NCBI RefSeq assembly: GCF_900107045.1
Contig: NZ_FNON01000012.1
Coordinates: 62,001 to 126,000 of the forward strand
Origin: Amycolatopsis xylanica
Lineage (GTDB): Bacteria; Actinomycetota; Actinomycetes; Mycobacteriales; Pseudonocardiaceae
Reading direction: 5' to 3'
DNA length: 64,000 bases
In this document: positions 1-7,049 of the stretch, piece by piece
Layout of the letters: each line of letters opens with the position of its first letter
How positions within the stretch are numbered: the first letter of the stretch is position 1
The notes under the pieces: model-generated
The model's database searches: none
Told to the model about the DNA's origin: nothing
What the model saw: only the letters and a program-made list of their open reading frames with translations
Made by a program: the position numbers and the translations under genes

Positions 1-1483
1 ACGCGCGGTCCAGCGAGAGGTAGGTGAGGCCGACGTCGAGCAGGAAGCGCAGGCGGGCCTGGATCTCCTTGAGCACCGCGCCCGCGATCATCTTCTCGCG
101 GGTGCCGAGCACCAGCGAGTCGAGGAACTCCGAGGCCTCGGCGATGGACAGGGCACAGACCTCGGCGATCGAGTGGTCGCCCTTGGTGGCGTGCTCCAGC
201 GTGACCGCGAGGATCTCCGGCTTGAGGCGAGTGCCCTGGCAGGCCGGGCACGGCACCTCGCGCATGTAGCCCTCGTACCGCTCGCGCATGTACTCGGACT
301 CGGTCTGCTCCTGGCGCCGCTCCAGGAACGGGATGACGCCCTCGAAGTTCGCGTAGTACGAGCGCTGGCGGCCGTACCGGTTCTTGTAGCGGACGTGGAC
401 CTGCTCGTCGACACCGTGCAGCACGGCCTTCTGCGCCTTGGCTGGCAGCTTGCGCCACGGGGTGTCCATGCGGAAGCCGATGGTCTCCGACAGCGACTCG
501 AGCAGGCGGATGAAGTACTCCGCGCTCTGGCCGCCCGCCCAGGGCGCGATGGCGCCCTCGCCGAGCGAGAGCTCGTCGTCCGGGACGACCAGCTCGGGGT
601 CGACCTCCTTGCGGATGCCGAGGCCGGTGCACTCCGGGCAGGCGCCGTACGGCGAGTTGAAGGAGAACGAGCGGGGCTCGAGGTCCTCGATGGCCAGCGG
701 GTGGCCGTTCGGGCAGGCGAGGTTCTCGGAGAAGCCGCGCTTGCGGTGCGGGTCGTTCTCGTCCAGGTCGACGAAGTCCAGCTCGACCAGGCCGTCGGCG
801 AGCCGCAGCGCCGTCTCGACCGAGTCGGTGAGCCGCTGCCGCGAGCTCGCCTTGACGCTCAGCCGGTCGATCACGACGCCGATCTCGTGCTTTTCCTGCT
901 TCTTCAGCTTCGGCGGGTCGGTCAGCGCATGGACCGTGCCGTCGACCAGCACGCGGGCGTACCCCTGCTGCTGCAGGTTCGCGAACAGGTCCGCGTACTC
1001 GCCCTTGCGGCCGCGCACGACCGGGGCGAGCACCTGGAACTTGATGCCCTCGTCCATCTCGAGCACCTGGTCGACGATCTGCTGCGGCGTCTGCTTGCTG
1101 ATCAGCTCGCCGCACTTCGGGCAGTGCGCCTTGCCGGCGCGCGCGTAGAGAAGCCGCAGGTAGTCGTAGACCTCGGTGATGGTGCCCACCGTCGAGCGCG
1201 GGTTGCGCGAGGTGGACTTCTGGTCGATCGACACCGCGGGCGAGAGGCCCTCGATGAAGTCGACGTCCGGCTTGTCCATCTGACCCAGGAACTGGCGGGC
1301 GTAGGCCGACAGCGACTCGACGTAGCGGCGCTGCCCTTCGGCGAAGATGGTGTCGAACGCGAGGCTCGACTTGCCGGACCCGGACAGGCCGGTGAAAACG
1401 ATGAGGCTGTCCCGGGGCAGGTCGAGGTCCACCCCACGGAGGTTGTGCTCGCGGGCGCCGCGAACAACAAGGCGATCAGCCAC
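1..1483 (-). CDS. uvrA: UvrABC excinuclease subunit A, 5' part (runs off the window)
   Basis: UvrA is the ATPase that scans DNA for lesions and loads UvrB in nucleotide excision repair. The 494 in-window residues start at a GTG (1481-1483) giving VADRLVVRGAREHNLRGV. Walker A GLSGSGKSSLAFD lies at about residues 31-43. CPKCGEL near residue 119 precedes the UvrB-binding insertion, and the zinc-module cysteines include CPECTGLG near 281 and CPACQGTRLKP near 411. The window ends at YLSLDR, just before the expected ABC signature LSGGE, so roughly half of a protein of about 950 residues is missing. The start is 57 bp after the acyltransferase stop on the same strand. I see no LexA-like box in that gap. 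Confidence 0.97.
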   Translation of the reverse strand, partial: MADRLVVRGAREHNLRGVDLDLPRDSLIVFTGLSGSGKSSLAFDTIFAEGQRRYVESLSAYARQFLGQMDKPDVDFIEGLSPAVSIDQKSTSRNPRSTVGTITEVYDYLRLLYARAGKAHCPKCGELISKQTPQQIVDQVLEMDEGIKFQVLAPVVRGRKGEYADLFANLQQQGYARVLVDGTVHALTDPPKLKKQEKHEIGVVIDRLSVKASSRQRLTDSVETALRLADGLVELDFVDLDENDPHRKRGFSENLACPNGHPLAIEDLEPRSFSFNSPYGACPECTGLGIRKEVDPELVVPDDELSLGEGAIAPWAGGQSAEYFIRLLESLSETIGFRMDTPWRKLPAKAQKAVLHGVDEQVHVRYKNRYGRQRSYYANFEGVIPFLERRQEQTESEYMRERYEGYMREVPCPACQGTRLKPEILAVTLEHATKGDHSIAEVCALSIAEASEFLDSLVLGTREKMIAGAVLKEIQARLRFLLDVGLTYLSLDRA

Positions 1484-1539
1484 GCCAGGGTCCCTTCAAG
1501 AATCGGTCTTGGAGCGCTCATGCGGAGCGCCACCCCATG

Positions 1540-2781
1540 CTAGGACGGACCACCGACAGAAATCGGCGACGCGGTCTTCGCATGCCCCTCTACCAGGTCA
1601 TCCACCGGTGGGGACGGGTGAGGCAACGCGAGCGGTGCAGCTTTTTGTTCCCTCGTGAGCAGGCGGTACGCCGGGCGTTCGACGAGCACCGTCAGCAGCC
1701 AGCCGGCCACGATCGCCGCGGCCAGCACGAGTACCAGTCTCTCCCACGGTGTCGCGCCGAGGTCGCGCAGGGCCCTGGCCAGCATGTAGCCGAGCTCCTG
1801 GTGCACCAGATACAACCCGAAAGAGATACCGGCCAGCCATTTGATCGGCCGGGCGAGTGGCCGCAGCCACGTCCAGTCAGGGCCTTTCGCCGCCGCGCAC
1901 ATCGCGAGGAGCATCACGCCGAACCCGGCCACCGAAGGCAGCCGCTGCGGGTCGATCGCGGTCGCGTAGTGCAGCGGGAACATGTGCAGGTCCTGCGCGA
2001 CGACCGCGCTGGCCAGCAGGAGCCCGAGGTGCCAGGTCTTGAGCCGGTTCTTCGTCCACAGGTAGATGGCGATCCCGATGGCGAACGCGTGCACCCGGTG
2101 CAGCCCCAGCCCGAAGATCGCGGTGACCGCCCAGCTCGGCGTGTTCGTCGGGGTGAAGATCACGAACCGGATGAGCAGCGGAACGGCCAGCATCGCCCAG
2201 ATCAGCGCGACCATGGTCTTGTCCGTCCGCCACTTGCGCGGGAAGAGCAGCGCGGCGGCGGTGAACGCCATGATCTGCACCGGCAGCGTCCAGTACGAGC
2301 CGTCGAGGTAGTTGAAGTCCGTCGACCAGCCCTGGATCATGAAGATGTTGGCGTACAGGTCGAGCCCATTGGGCAGGTACCACGGCGCGTCCGTGGTCGG
2401 CGACCCGATCGCCGGATCGAACAGGAACCCACTCAGCCCGCTGTGCAGCCGCTGCCCGCTGAACGCGGCCGCCGCGATCCGCATGGTCACGTAGGTGATC
2501 AGCACGGCGATCAGGTACCCGGGCAGCACTCGGCTCACCTTTTTGAACAGCCACCGCCCCGGCTTGTCCTTACGCAGCGTCGCGCACGCGAAGTACGCCG
2601 AGACGACCAGCAGGATCGCCGCGCCGAACTGCACGGGCACGGTGAACGGGTACCCCGCGAGCTCCGGATGCATGATCTTCGACTGGTGCGTGATGTGCCC
2701 GAGCACGACCGAGAGGACGGCGACCACCCTGATGACATCCCAACTGAGGCGCCGGGCTGTCGGCTTTGGGGAGTTCGCCAC
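1540..2781 (-). CDS. Acyltransferase family 3 integral membrane protein
   Basis: This is a 413-residue polytopic membrane protein of the acyltransferase-3 (OatA/OafA-like) family, which transfers acetyl or other acyl groups to extracytoplasmic sugars or lipids. The family N-terminal segment WDVIRVVAVLSVVLGHI carries the characteristic helix-1 His, and about ten hydrophobic helices follow up to VLVERPAYRLL. I place the start at the GTG at 2779-2781 because AGGA lies six bases upstream. A TTG at 2830-2832 would add 17 poor residues. It is divergent from the MBL hydrolase and upstream of uvrA. The acceptor substrate cannot be told from sequence. Confidence 0.85.
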   Translation of the reverse strand: MANSPKPTARRLSWDVIRVVAVLSVVLGHITHQSKIMHPELAGYPFTVPVQFGAAILLVVSAYFACATLRKDKPGRWLFKKVSRVLPGYLIAVLITYVTMRIAAAAFSGQRLHSGLSGFLFDPAIGSPTTDAPWYLPNGLDLYANIFMIQGWSTDFNYLDGSYWTLPVQIMAFTAAALLFPRKWRTDKTMVALIWAMLAVPLLIRFVIFTPTNTPSWAVTAIFGLGLHRVHAFAIGIAIYLWTKNRLKTWHLGLLLASAVVAQDLHMFPLHYATAIDPQRLPSVAGFGVMLLAMCAAAKGPDWTWLRPLARPIKWLAGISFGLYLVHQELGYMLARALRDLGATPWERLVLVLAAAIVAGWLLTVLVERPAYRLLTREQKAAPLALPHPSPPVDDLVEGHAKTASPISVGGPS

Positions 2782-2890
2782 GTTCGTCCTGAGGGTGATC
2801 GGGGTCGGGGAACCCCGAGCGTACGTGGCCAACCTGTGACCAAGTTGTGCGGGTAGAACTGGTTGGAGTGAAACGACTACGGTGTGGCAG

Positions 2891-3556
2891 GTGAACTACA
2901 CCGGCCACGTCGAGCCGGGCGGCCCAGCCGCCGTCCGCGCACTGCCCGAACTGACGATCACCAAGCTGTCGGTCGGCCCGATGGACAACAACGCGTACCT
3001 GCTGGTCTGCCTCCGCACCAACGAGGCGCTCCTGATCGACGCCGCCAATGACCCGGAGCGCATCTCCGACGTCATCGGCCACGGTCCCGACCGCCCCGCG
3101 CTGCGCACGGTCGTCACCACCCACCAGCACGGCGATCACTGGCAGGCACTGGGCGCGGTCGCCGGTGCGAACGGTGCGAACACCGCGGCGCACCCCCTCG
3201 ACGCCTCGGTGCTCCCGATCCCGCCGGACTTCCTGGTCGAGCACGGCGACACGCTCAAGGTCGGCGAGTGCGACCTGGAGATCATCCACCTGCGCGGGCA
3301 CACGCCCGGTTCGATCGCGCTGCTGTACCGGGACCCGACGGGCTCGCCGCACCTGTTCACGGGCGACTCCCTGTTCCCGGGTGGCGTGGGGCGGACCACC
3401 AATCCGGAGGATTTCGCGTCGCTGATCGGTGACGTTACGGAGCGGATCTTCGGGGTGCTGCCGGATGAGACCTGGGTCTATCCGGGGCATGGGGACGACA
3501 CGACGCTGGGCGCGGAGCGGCCGCACTTGGACGAGTGGCGCGAACGCGGCTGGTAA
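2891..3556 (+). CDS. MBL-fold metallo-hydrolase (glyoxalase II-like)
   Basis: The product is a soluble 221-residue metallo-beta-lactamase-fold hydrolase. It shows the zinc motif THQHGDHW (HxHxDH type), a downstream His in HLRGHTPGS, an Asp in TGDSLFPGG and the last ligand His in YPGHGDD, as in glyoxalase II-like enzymes that hydrolyse thioester or ester bonds. The likely start is GTG 2891 (VNYTGHVEPGGPA), the conserved N-terminus I recall in actinobacterial relatives. A GTG three codons upstream at 2882 is also possible. It is followed directly by an interrupted palindromic repeat. The physiological substrate is unknown. Confidence 0.88.
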   Translation: MNYTGHVEPGGPAAVRALPELTITKLSVGPMDNNAYLLVCLRTNEALLIDAANDPERISDVIGHGPDRPALRTVVTTHQHGDHWQALGAVAGANGANTAAHPLDASVLPIPPDFLVEHGDTLKVGECDLEIIHLRGHTPGSIALLYRDPTGSPHLFTGDSLFPGGVGRTTNPEDFASLIGDVTERIFGVLPDETWVYPGHGDDTTLGAERPHLDEWRERGW

Positions 3557-3577
3557 GGACTCGTGAGTGTTCCGGCC

Positions 3578-3587
3578 GGTTAGAACC
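3578..3587. repeat. Left 10-bp target-site duplication
   Basis: GGTTAGAACC here and GGTCAGAACC at 3924-3933 differ at one base and directly flank the terminal inverted repeats of the 336-bp insert. This is the expected footprint of a transposition that duplicates 10 bp. Confidence 0.7.
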
Positions 3588-3923
3588 CAATGCCGGGTAG
3601 TTAAGGATCGGGCCGGTTGGTCAAGCCTGCCGCTCGGCGGCTGCCTCAGGGCCGGCTGAACGTTGCGAACGGGGCGTTCACAACACTGAACGACGCATAC
3701 GCCCCGCTCACTACGTCCACCCCCACCCCGAAAAGCAGTCAAATACGACATAGCGGGGCAAAAGTCGGCGACTTGGGTGCCATGTAGACGTTGACCGGCT
3801 TGCGATCGGGCCACTGGCGGTGGCCCGGCCTTCGCGAACCCGAGTTTAGGCCACGCACTGGCCCAAACTCGGGTTTCGCGCGCCGATTGACAACGCAAGC
3901 CAAGCCTTAACTACCCGGCATTG
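3588..3923. mobile_element. MITE-like non-autonomous element, 336 bp, perfect 19-bp terminal inverted repeats
   Basis: The ends are CAATGCCGGGTAGTTAAGG (3588-3606) and its exact reverse complement (3905-3923), 19 of 19 matching. The interior has no credible gene. It contains hairpins GGGCCAC/GTGGCCC (3808-3826) and a 17-bp stem with one mismatch and a 5-nt loop (3837-3853 with 3859-3875). The element sits between near-identical 10-bp direct repeats in the middle of a palindrome. Perfect ends plus a near-perfect target duplication suggest a fairly recent insertion mobilised in trans. A 10-bp duplication is within the range known for IS4-like transposases, but no transposase is present, so the family is unassigned. 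Confidence 0.75.
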
Positions 3924-3933
3924 GGTCAGAACC
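3924..3933. repeat. Right 10-bp target-site duplication
   Basis: GGTCAGAACC is the partner of 3578-3587, with one T/C difference. Confidence 0.7.
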
Positions 3934-3988
3934 GCCCGCAACACTCACGAGCCCCTGGCCTGCGGTAGCTCAGATGCGATCGACTTGC

Positions 3989-4035
3989 GCGAGTGGTAAC
4001 TCCGCTCCGTCAGATGCAGCAAAGTCACCACTCGC
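3989..4035. repeat. 47-bp hairpin repeat with conserved loop (copy 1)
   Basis: Stem GCGAGTGG (3989-3996) pairs with CCACTCGC (4028-4035) around a loop containing GCTCCGTCAGATGCAG. A second copy of exactly 47 bp lies at 44797-44843 with the same outer stem and a nearly identical loop. The base pair after GTGG changes from T-A here to A-T there, which keeps pairing. An overlapping outer stem CTTGCGCG (3984-3991) with CGCGCAAG (4043-4050) could form an alternative fold. It could be a small structured RNA or a mobile hairpin; no function is known to me. Confidence 0.55.
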
Positions 4036-4101
4036 CCCGACACGCGCAAGCTCGCCCGGGCCAGGCCGCGCAGCGAGGGCGCCGCCGAGTGCTCAGACCC
4101 G

Positions 4102-4275
4102 TCAGCCGATCGGACTGTCCGAGACGCTTGTGACCGACTCGGTACTTAGCGCTTGCGTGGTGATATCTTCGCTTCTATCCGTTTCACCTCCGAGATGCTT
4201 TTGAACTACAGAAGCCTTGCGTTCAACTGTCAGCCCCGCCCACACGGGTAGCGGCGCGACGCCCCGACCAGCCAT
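4102..4275 (-). CDS. Possible short ORF or frameshifted tail of the nuclease gene
   Basis: From ATG 4275 the frame encodes 57 residues (MAGRGVAPLPVWAG, later VVQKHLGGETDRSEDITTQ). The same frame is open back to 4329, immediately behind the upstream stop TAG (4326-4328), giving about 75 codons. A -1 shift at that stop would fuse it to the PD-(D/E)xK protein. There is no ribosome site before ATG 4275. It may therefore be the lost C-terminus of the nuclease after a one-base deletion, a programmed shift, or a chance frame. No domain is recognised. Confidence 0.3.
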   Translation of the reverse strand: MAGRGVAPLPVWAGLTVERKASVVQKHLGGETDRSEDITTQALSTESVTSVSDSPIG

Positions 4276-4325
4276 CCAATTGCGAAACGTCGAGTCGAAT
4301 GGATCCAGTGCCTTCGCTTGAGTTT

Positions 4326-4715
4326 CTATTCAGCGGGCTGACTCAGCTGCCGAGCAACGGCTACACCGATCTCCTCTGGCGAGCCGTGCACCTCGACGAT
4401 CTCCACACCAACGGTTTCAGCCATGGCCCCAATGCGCTCGGAAACTGCCATGTTGGTCACGAGGACAGGCTGCACCTGCCGAGGATCATCGCCTTGCTGG
4501 AGCCGATCGGCCGCCATGCTCTCAACCTGAGCGATCTGGCTGAAATGAGTGACACCTTGCCCCGACTTGACTTCTATGAGGTACGCACGTCCCGCTGGGT
4601 CTTCGACCACCAGATCAGGACCGATGACACCTTGTTCGCCTCGCCCTTCCGCAACTATCCAATTGTTTTCGCCAAGAGATATCGCGATCTCATGTGCAAT
4701 GGCGTCTTCCGACAT
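4326..4715 (-). CDS. PD-(D/E)xK nuclease-fold protein, hypothetical
   Basis: This is a 129-residue soluble protein. IGPDLVVEDPAGRAYLIEVKSGQG puts Asp34 one strand before Glu48-x-Lys50, the layout of PD-(D/E)xK (restriction-endonuclease-fold) nucleases, with an N-terminal Glu9 in the first helix. I take ATG 4715 (MSEDAIAHEIA) because GGAG lies close upstream; a GTG at 4760 would overlap the previous gene. It lies 35 bp after the two-helix membrane gene in a patch with lower GC than its neighbours, consistent with transfer. The size fits a minimal nuclease domain such as the restriction, resolvase or Mrr-type fold; the substrate is unknown. An open frame continues past the stop. Confidence 0.6.
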   Translation of the reverse strand: MSEDAIAHEIAISLGENNWIVAEGRGEQGVIGPDLVVEDPAGRAYLIEVKSGQGVTHFSQIAQVESMAADRLQQGDDPRQVQPVLVTNMAVSERIGAMAETVGVEIVEVHGSPEEIGVAVARQLSQPAE

Positions 4716-4750
4716 AGCTCCATCTCCCGATCGGTCCCCCGAATGTATGG

Positions 4751-5320
4751 CTAGTTCCACCGAATCGCCCCTCTGCGGGCATCAGTCACCGCCAAGAGCA
4801 TCGCGACGAGCCCCACGGCGGCACCGACGAGCGCACCACCGACTGCACCAAATGGTTGCTCAAATACCGAGAGACTGACTACGAAGTACACCAAGGCGAA
4901 GAATGCACCGGATACCGGAAGCAGGGTGTCCCGACGCTTGAACTCACTGACCAACCCTGTCCTGCCATGCAGAAGCTCGCGATTTGAATCGCCGTCAAGC
5001 AGGCGGGCATCGGACAGCACCGGAGAGGAGCCATCGAATGCGCGTTTTACGGATCGCCAAACCGACTCAGCCGCAGAAAGAATGTTGCCGTTGATCGCCT
5101 CAACATTGATCTGAAGCTCATCATTACTGCTCTGATAGCAGATTATTCGATAGTCGGGGTGCTCATGAGCAAACGATACCACGCGCTCCCACTTTCGAGA
5201 CTTGAAAATAGGACTGCGCTTCAGCACCTCACGATCATCATGCCCAAACTTCCCAACGAGGGCACGGTGAACGTGATCATCGTCAGTCATTTTATGACTC
5301 ACTCGAATCTCGGCACGCAT
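4751..5320 (-). CDS. Hypothetical protein with two C-terminal membrane helices
   Basis: This 189-residue protein has a charged soluble part (about residues 1-130) and two hydrophobic helices (about 133-152 and 158-178), ending with a basic tail. The chosen start is ATG 5320 (MRAEIRVSHK), behind purine-rich GGAGGG/GGGGG stretches; an ATG at 5350 would place those inside the gene. No domain is recognised. It precedes the nuclease-like gene on the same strand, so the two are probably co-transcribed, with the soluble part facing the cytosol. The codon pattern is less GC-biased than the flanks. A membrane-anchored partner of the nuclease is an inference from order only. Confidence 0.6.
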   Translation of the reverse strand: MRAEIRVSHKMTDDDHVHRALVGKFGHDDREVLKRSPIFKSRKWERVVSFAHEHPDYRIICYQSSNDELQINVEAINGNILSAAESVWRSVKRAFDGSSPVLSDARLLDGDSNRELLHGRTGLVSEFKRRDTLLPVSGAFFALVYFVVSLSVFEQPFGAVGGALVGAAVGLVAMLLAVTDARRGAIRWN

Positions 5321-5644
5321 TTTTCCCCCGCTCCCTCCATAGCACTTCACCTACTACCTGGACGAGTGCCACATCCAATCTGTTACGCCGTCGACTGCAA
5401 CAAAATGGACAAGGTCGAAAAAGAGCAAATCAGCTGCGGCTGTTCAGGAAACGCACGATCTACAAGCCGAGTAGCCGTCGCCTGGCGACTTCACCCGAGA
5501 CGGAGGCTTGGCGGAAGGCTCACAGCGCGGGTCCACGCGAAGGTTTCGAGATCGGGGTTCGCACGTAGCAAGCGCCCTCGGAACACCGGCCGAGAAGCCG
5601 CAGCAACGCTTGACCGACTCGACCAACGCCACACCCGCCGCTCC
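5321..5644. other. Intergenic stretch without recognisable gene
   Basis: No ORF with credible codon bias and no tRNA-like fold is visible. Close to the membrane gene there is a weak minus-strand promoter candidate, TTGGAT with TAGTAG 16 bp downstream. It marks the outer edge of the lower-GC accessory patch. Confidence 0.4.
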
Positions 5645-6190
5645 TCAGGCCGCAACGAGCGAGCACAGGAGATCGATCCGATTCTTGTGATCAGCGGCAT
5701 CGGCTCGGTACTTCGCCGCCCATGACTGCCAAAGCCCTTGCGTGAACCGGGCCGCATAGCCAGAGCCCAGTCCCGCGTCGATGTGCTGCAGCGCACCGAA
5801 AGCCCAATCCTGGTCGTATTGGAGATCCGTCCGAGGCAGATAGGTCTCCAAGTAAGCCGCGAGGACCTCGGCGTCCGCCGACGTGCCCAGGCAGGCGAAG
5901 GCGAAGCAGTAGCTCTGGCCCGCGAAGCAGACTGCGCTCTCCAGCAACAGTTCCGCGAGGCGGTCGCGGAACTGGCCGCGGCGGTCCACGCCGATCAGCC
6001 AGCCCGCGGTGATCCGCTCTCGCCAGCCACCAGCGAGCAGGGATGCGAGTTCGGCGTCGGTGATCAGCGTGGCCGCCTCCGCCAGATCGGCGAGGAACGT
6101 GGCGCGTTCCGGCTCGGGCAGCCCGGCGAAGTTTCCGTGCAGGAGCTTCAGGTAGCGACCGACGCCTTCGCCGTGAGTCACGTAGTCCAT
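5645..6190 (-). CDS. DUF6000-like protein
   Basis: This 181-residue soluble protein has features I associate with the DUF6000 family: ITDAELASLLAGGWRERITAGWLIGVDRR, CFAGQSYCFAFACLG and YDQDWAFGAL. It looks all-helical, like a HEAT-type repeat. ATG 6190 begins MDYVTHGEGVG. The function is unknown. It stands alone between the accessory patch and the arsenic genes, and the family name is from memory. Confidence 0.65.
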   Translation of the reverse strand: MDYVTHGEGVGRYLKLLHGNFAGLPEPERATFLADLAEAATLITDAELASLLAGGWRERITAGWLIGVDRRGQFRDRLAELLLESAVCFAGQSYCFAFACLGTSADAEVLAAYLETYLPRTDLQYDQDWAFGALQHIDAGLGSGYAARFTQGLWQSWAAKYRADAADHKNRIDLLCSLVAA

Positions 6191-6240
6191 GCCCGCAGTA
6201 TCTGCCGAAACCTTCCCTCACACCCGGGAAAACCTCAAAG

Positions 6241-6633
6241 TCAGCAGCAGGTGGCGCTGAACGTCTCCGAGTCGGCCTTGACCGTGTAGACCTCCCAGGG
6301 TTCCTTGCCGGGGCCGTGCACCCAGACCTTGTCCTGCACCGCGTAGCAACAGGTCGTGTTGTCTTCGGTCAGCGTGTCCAGCCCCTCGCCGGTGAGACGC
6401 GCGCTGGCGGCGCTGACCTGGTCGGTCGAGTCGACCTCGACGCCGAGGTGGTCCATGACCGTGGCCTGGCCAGGCTCGCCTTCGAGGAGAACGAGCTTGA
6501 GCGGGGGCTCGGCGATGGCGAAGTTCGCGTAGCCGGGCCGCAGTTTCGCGGGCTCGACGCCGAAGAGCTTCGAGTAGAAGTCGATCGAGCCCTGCAGGTC
6601 TCCCACGCGCAGCGCGAGCTGTACTCGGGACAT
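6241..6633 (-). CDS. arsI: ArsI/CadI-type vicinal-oxygen-chelate protein (organoarsenical C-As lyase)
   Basis: This 130-residue VOC-fold protein matches the ArsI/CadI family, whose ArsI members cleave the C-As bond of trivalent organoarsenicals with Fe(II). NTTCCYAVQDKVWV supplies the arsenic-binding pair Cys95-Cys96. Gln5, His62 (MDHLGVEV) and Glu114 fit the metal triad. An extra CC ends the protein. It is divergent from arsR across 71 bp that should contain shared control sites. Cadmium binding (CadI) is the alternative role; the surrounding arsR-acr3-arsC genes favour arsenic. Confidence 0.88.
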   Translation of the reverse strand: MSRVQLALRVGDLQGSIDFYSKLFGVEPAKLRPGYANFAIAEPPLKLVLLEGEPGQATVMDHLGVEVDSTDQVSAASARLTGEGLDTLTEDNTTCCYAVQDKVWVHGPGKEPWEVYTVKADSETFSATCC

Positions 6634-6704
6634 GGTCTTCCTCCTTGAATAGATGGATGTCTAATTAGATTGCTCTCTACTTAGATGTCTGTCAAGATAG
6701 ATAC
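6634..6704. promoter_or_regulatory. Divergent arsI/arsR control region
   Basis: This AT-rich 71 bp lies between two divergent starts. It contains repeated ATAGAT-type words (6649-6654, 6698-6703), TAGA-N6-TCTA (6650-6663) and, on the minus strand, TTGACA (6690-6695) as a possible -35 for arsI. ArsR repressors bind such interrupted AT-rich repeats; the precise operator is not resolved. Confidence 0.5.
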
Positions 6705-7049
6705 ATGTCGAAGCAACTGCCGATCGCCGCGCTGGACGCCTGCTGTTCGCCACTGGCGCGCGACCCGTTGAGCGAAGAACAGGCCGTCGAACTCTCGCGG
6801 CTGTTCAAGGCGATGGCCGACCCGGTGCGGCTGCGGTTGCTGTCGATGATCGCCTCCCGCGAGGGTGGCGAGACCTGCGTCTGCGAGCTGACCGACGCGT
6901 TCGAGCTGAGCGGGCCGACCATCTCGCACCACTTGAAGGTGCTGCGGGAAGCCGGGCTGATCAGCGGGGAACGGCGTGGCACGTGGGTGTACTACCGGGT
7001 GCATCCGGAGGTGCTCGCCCGGCTGGCCGCGGTACTGGTGACCGCGTGA
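6705..7049 (+). CDS. arsR: ArsR-family arsenite-responsive repressor
   Basis: This is a 114-residue winged-helix repressor of the ars operon. The HTH GPTISHHLKVLREAGLI follows CVCELTDAF (Cys58, Cys60). An N-terminal pair Cys13-Cys14 is also present, so the As(III) site may use the N-terminal CC plus the helix-3 cysteine, as described for the Corynebacterium glutamicum ArsR. The stop overlaps the acr3 start by 4 nt (GTGA), so the two are translationally coupled. Divergent arsI is likely under the same repressor. Confidence 0.93.
   Translation: MSKQLPIAALDACCSPLARDPLSEEQAVELSRLFKAMADPVRLRLLSMIASREGGETCVCELTDAFELSGPTISHHLKVLREAGLISGERRGTWVYYRVHPEVLARLAAVLVTA

Larger units (their letters stand above)
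3560..3951. repeat. 46-bp palindromic repeat split by an insertion
   Basis: Left part 3560-3587 starts CTCGTGAGTGTT and right part 3924-3951 ends AACACTCACGAG. Joining 3560-3587 to 3934-3951 gives a 46-bp palindrome with centre GGTTAGAACC, the same length and centre as the intact copy at 27574-27619. The site lies 3 bp after the MBL hydrolase stop, the usual position for this family, so it probably served as that gene's terminator before the insertion. Confidence 0.8.

Noticed and set aside
1484..1539. SOS (LexA) box upstream of uvrA
   Set aside because: No CGAAC-N4-GTTCG-like site is present in the gap.
2570..3898. 442-codon minus-strand open frame over the MBL hydrolase and the MITE-like element
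   Set aside because: Its translation is Arg-rich without motifs and it runs antisense to the conserved zinc-binding gene.
5500..5600. tRNA-like stretch with GGTTTCGAGATCGGGGTTCG
   Set aside because: No matching acceptor, D and anticodon stems can be formed.
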